A stretch of DNA of 64,000 nt from Plantago ovata (taxonomy: Eukaryota; Streptophyta; Magnoliopsida; Lamiales; Plantaginaceae): positions 68,035,677 through 68,099,676 of the forward strand of contig CM051455.1 in NCBI GenBank assembly GCA_028274465.1. Reading direction: 5' to 3'. The translations under genes were made by a program, and so were the position numbers. How positions within the stretch are numbered: the stretch's first letter is position 1; every line of letters begins with the position of its first letter. This document shows positions 61,362-64,000 of the stretch, piece after piece. Under the pieces are notes generated by a model. That model was not told the origin of the DNA and did not search any database. It saw only the letters and a list, made by a program, of their open reading frames with translations.

Positions 61362-61990
61362 CACAATCAGCCCCGATTCTAGGCCTATGCAGCCTGTTCA
61401 GCTGCATAGGGCCCCACTTTTTTGGGCTCCCAGGCCCAGAACCAAAGCCCATGTATACTAGGATCATAAATAAAAAATAATAATTTAAGCTAAACAGACT
61501 CTGATCGATCTCTTTCTTTCCTCCCTCTCCAGATCCCAACTTTTTCACTCGAATCTCGCAGCAAAACAAACAACTTTCTTGGCGTCTTAATCAACGAAGT
61601 ACGAAACATCTTAATCAACGAAGTACGAAACATACCTTCTTCAGTTCTTCAACGGGTTGATTCATGTAGCCTTCCTCAATTAGGCCTGTCCATGAATCTC
61701 TCTCCGATTGACTGATTCTTCTATCTAAATTTACTTAATTACCGTTGATTCTCTAATTATAAGTATGTTCATTCATCTTTCTCAATTTCATATTAAATTT
61801 CATCTAATTATCTTCTATGAACTCATTCACTATTCTAATGAAAACCGAGCAACCTATTGGCGGATTCGATCAAGCAATTGGGGGTTTTGGATCTTCAAGA
61901 ATCTCTGTCAAAGTTTGAAGGTATTTTTGTTTTCTAATTTATGTTTGATTTTTTATATGGTAAAAATTGTTGGAGTATGAAATATTTTTG
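61362..61990. mobile_element. Fragment related to the hAT element at 41 kb
   Basis: The segment 'cagccccgattctaggcct', gcatagggccccac and 'gggctcccaggcccag' resembles the left end of the 41145 element in order and spacing. A 24-bp direct duplication (cttaatcaacgaagtacgaa) lies at 61587-61635. The matching right end was not found, so the right border is a guess. Confidence 0.35.
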
Positions 61991-62259
61991 AATTCTGACT
62001 AATGTACTCTGTTTATGTCTGTAGGCTTTTCTGTTGCGGTCCTTGCAGAGGATAGGGAGAAGCTGCAAGTCTACAATCTGGGAAATATACAAGCTATCAC
62101 TTGGTGCATTCTTAACAACTCATCTTTTATTGTTAATTTGGTCTGCAATGCATTGTGTTCTTTTTTCAAATTATTTGATATGTTTTTCAAATTATTGTTA
62201 TGCCGTCAAGAATTAGAAAGTGTAGACGCTCTCAGAAATCTACATTTAAAATTCATTTG

Positions 62260-63270
62260 AATCGTGAGGGCACCGACGACCTGCAAGTCAACAAACGCGT
62301 GAGGTTCCAAGGGGCACCCGGTGTGGTGCCAGCCGTCGCCGTATGGACGGCTCCGACGCTCAAGTCAGTAAGTTGTAATGTAAGTTGTAAAAAAGAATAG
62401 TATGTAAATGCAAGATGTAGAAAAATATGATCGACTTAGCCTGAGATCCGGTGAGGGTCTGAAAGGCGATGTATTTGGCTTTGAACGCCGTTTGAAGGAT
62501 TGAATGACGATTTGCTCGGCCTTGAACACTGTTGAAGGGCTGATTTCCAGGAAAGTATCATGATGGTTTGAGTGCGTCGAATATTTGAAGTAATTTGACG
62601 GTTTTAGGGCTTAATGCGATGGTTTGAGGGATTGACGTGATGGTTTGAGGGCGTCAGAGTATGCGAGGGTCTTCCGGGATAGTTTATCGGAGAAGATGGA
62701 GTTTAGATATGAGAGCGTTTTCAGTAGTTTTGAGAGTTCAAGTATGAAGAATTTCTTTCCTGAGAGCTAAGGGTTGAGGTCCTTTTATAGTCTCAAGTCG
62801 TCTAACGGTTGGAGAAAATCTCGCTATCACTCCTTCTATCTCCGAGTTTAGGGTTTCCTAGAGTTACTCAACTGTCTAGGACTTAGTTGAGCTCGCATTT
62901 GGAATACTTCATCAACAGATTCGAGATCCTCGGGGGATGTGAGACTGTGGAGTCGTTGAGGTCGTGTATTCGTTATCAGGCTCTCAACGTTCAACCTATT
63001 TTTTGGGGTTTAAGTTGAGTTAGGATTTCAAACGTCACAGGGCCGACATTTGTTGGAGGGCCTCTCAGGATATGGGCCTCGCTTGATCGAATCGTTGAGT
63101 CCCTGAAATGGGCTCAAGGGCTCAAAAGCGACTGAAATCATGTGCGAAGGTCCTCAACGCATTGGACCAGCCTGTTAGAGCTTTTAGGGCCATTATTATA
63201 ATCCAATAAGTTCATTTTGTATTGAATTCGAAGTTGAGCCCAAATACGAAATTTTGCCAATACAGTTTGT
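62260..63270 (-). other. Possible LTR or promoter unit in antisense
   Basis: On the minus strand a clear ctataaaaggacctc box (near 62793) is followed by a pyrimidine-rich leader-like stretch, repeated 'ccctcaaaccatc' motifs (62560-62660), and then cttgagcgtcggagc and 'ggtgccccttggaacctc' near 62300-62360. This layout resembles U3-R-U5 of an LTR. I found no matching second LTR, primer site or coding region, so it may be a solo LTR or an unrelated promoter. Confidence 0.35.
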
Positions 63271-64000
63271 CCCCCACTCTCTAAGTCGAGTTTTCTCAAG
63301 TTGGAGAGTAGTCGAGTTTAATTGGCATAATTTTCATACTAAGAACGTTTACCATATGGGAAGCTTGCCGCATCAAAAAATATACTCGCCATGACATGAG
63401 GCTTGATGGGAATGAATCGGTATGCATTAATAAATGGCAACATGCAAAACTTGATTAGTAGACTAGCGCATATAAAAGATATATACACCAGTAGTACTAA
63501 TGTTGGAGAGCAAGAGTAGTAAAAAAATAAAAAAAATAATATGTAAATGAACTTGCTTGAAATTTGGAGAGATTGTTTCCCTAGTGCTCCTTAGTAGCTT
63601 TACCATAGTAATTTGCATTACATGAGTATGGAAAGAATTTAATGGACTAGGCTACCTTTAGTTTGAGAGTAGGAGATGGCTAAAGCATGTGCTCTGTCCC
63701 TATTGGTCTTTTCTGCAACTAGTTCAAGACGAGGGCTGAGGCCGTGGTAACGGCATCGGGAACTTACGGCACTTGTGTTCATAATATCGATTCCAAAGCT
63801 TTACACAGTTCACAGGTATGTGAATTTTCCACTTTTATTGGTCTTCCATACCTCGTTGATTTGCCAAAAAAAAGAGGTTTTAGAAAAATTGAAAGACTTT
63901 GTTTTATGAAAGTCATGTATTCAATGTGGGGGGGGGGGGCTCAATTTGTAATTTGAGAAGCAAGTTGAATGTTTAATTCTTGAGAATGAAAGTTCGAGGG
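63271..64000. other. Non-coding right edge
   Basis: No gene with family features was seen. A G-run lies near 63929-63938. A feature cut by the window end cannot be excluded. Confidence 0.5.

Overview
This is a 64 kb piece of a plant nuclear genome, almost certainly a eudicot. The evidence is GT-AG introns in AT-rich flanks, two genes whose products carry chloroplast transit peptides, a plant-type (TDY) MAP kinase, and typical plant repeats: Ty1/copia and Ty3/gypsy retrotransposons, CACTA, hAT and Stowaway-like elements, and L1-clade LINE fragments with zf-RVT or plant RNase H modules. I cannot name the species.

Layout. 1-870: a small terminal-inverted-repeat (TIR) element with a palindromic GGAGCT array. 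872-11904: an old-style Ty1/copia retrotransposon with ~2 kb LTRs and a broken interior; its 3' LTR is split by a 1.3 kb solo-LTR-like insertion. 11905-14363: a truncated CACTA element with part of a TnpA-like gene, abutting a second CACTA terminus. 14390-15440: a degenerate LINE. 15437-21360: a TIR element split by a 4.5 kb CACTA element (16309-20822) that still has an open, six-exon TnpA-like gene but only a deleted TNPD remnant. 21588-22080: a hAT MITE ending just upstream of the first host gene.

The gene-bearing centre and right side hold four recognisable host genes: a BASS1-like plastid sodium/metabolite transporter (+, 22168-25534, 408 aa from seven exons), a PHD/extended-PHD chromatin reader (+, 26924-28072, 303 aa), a group D MAP kinase closest to MPK20 (-, 37029-32642, 626 aa from ten exons), and a plastid ribokinase RBSK (-, 60036-54330, 361 aa from four exons). 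All four can be spliced into complete open frames by hand. They are not an obvious pathway cluster. Between the PHD gene and MPK20 sits a young non-autonomous copia-type element (28272-31725) carrying, in antisense, the first exon of a type II peroxiredoxin gene. From 37.7 to 42.9 kb there are MITEs, a LINE tail, a 116-bp tandem array and a (TA)n tract. A complete-looking Ty3/gypsy element (44468-53996, Tat-like, two RNase H modules) has landed inside a 75-codon open reading frame that begins with a signal-peptide-like segment.

The strongest candidates for something not previously described are: (1) three TIR elements that share ends and each carry an AGCTCC/GGAGCT array; (2) the peroxiredoxin exon capture; (3) the small secreted-peptide-like ORF split by the gypsy element; and (4) the CACTA derivative that has lost its transposase core yet kept an open TnpA-like gene.
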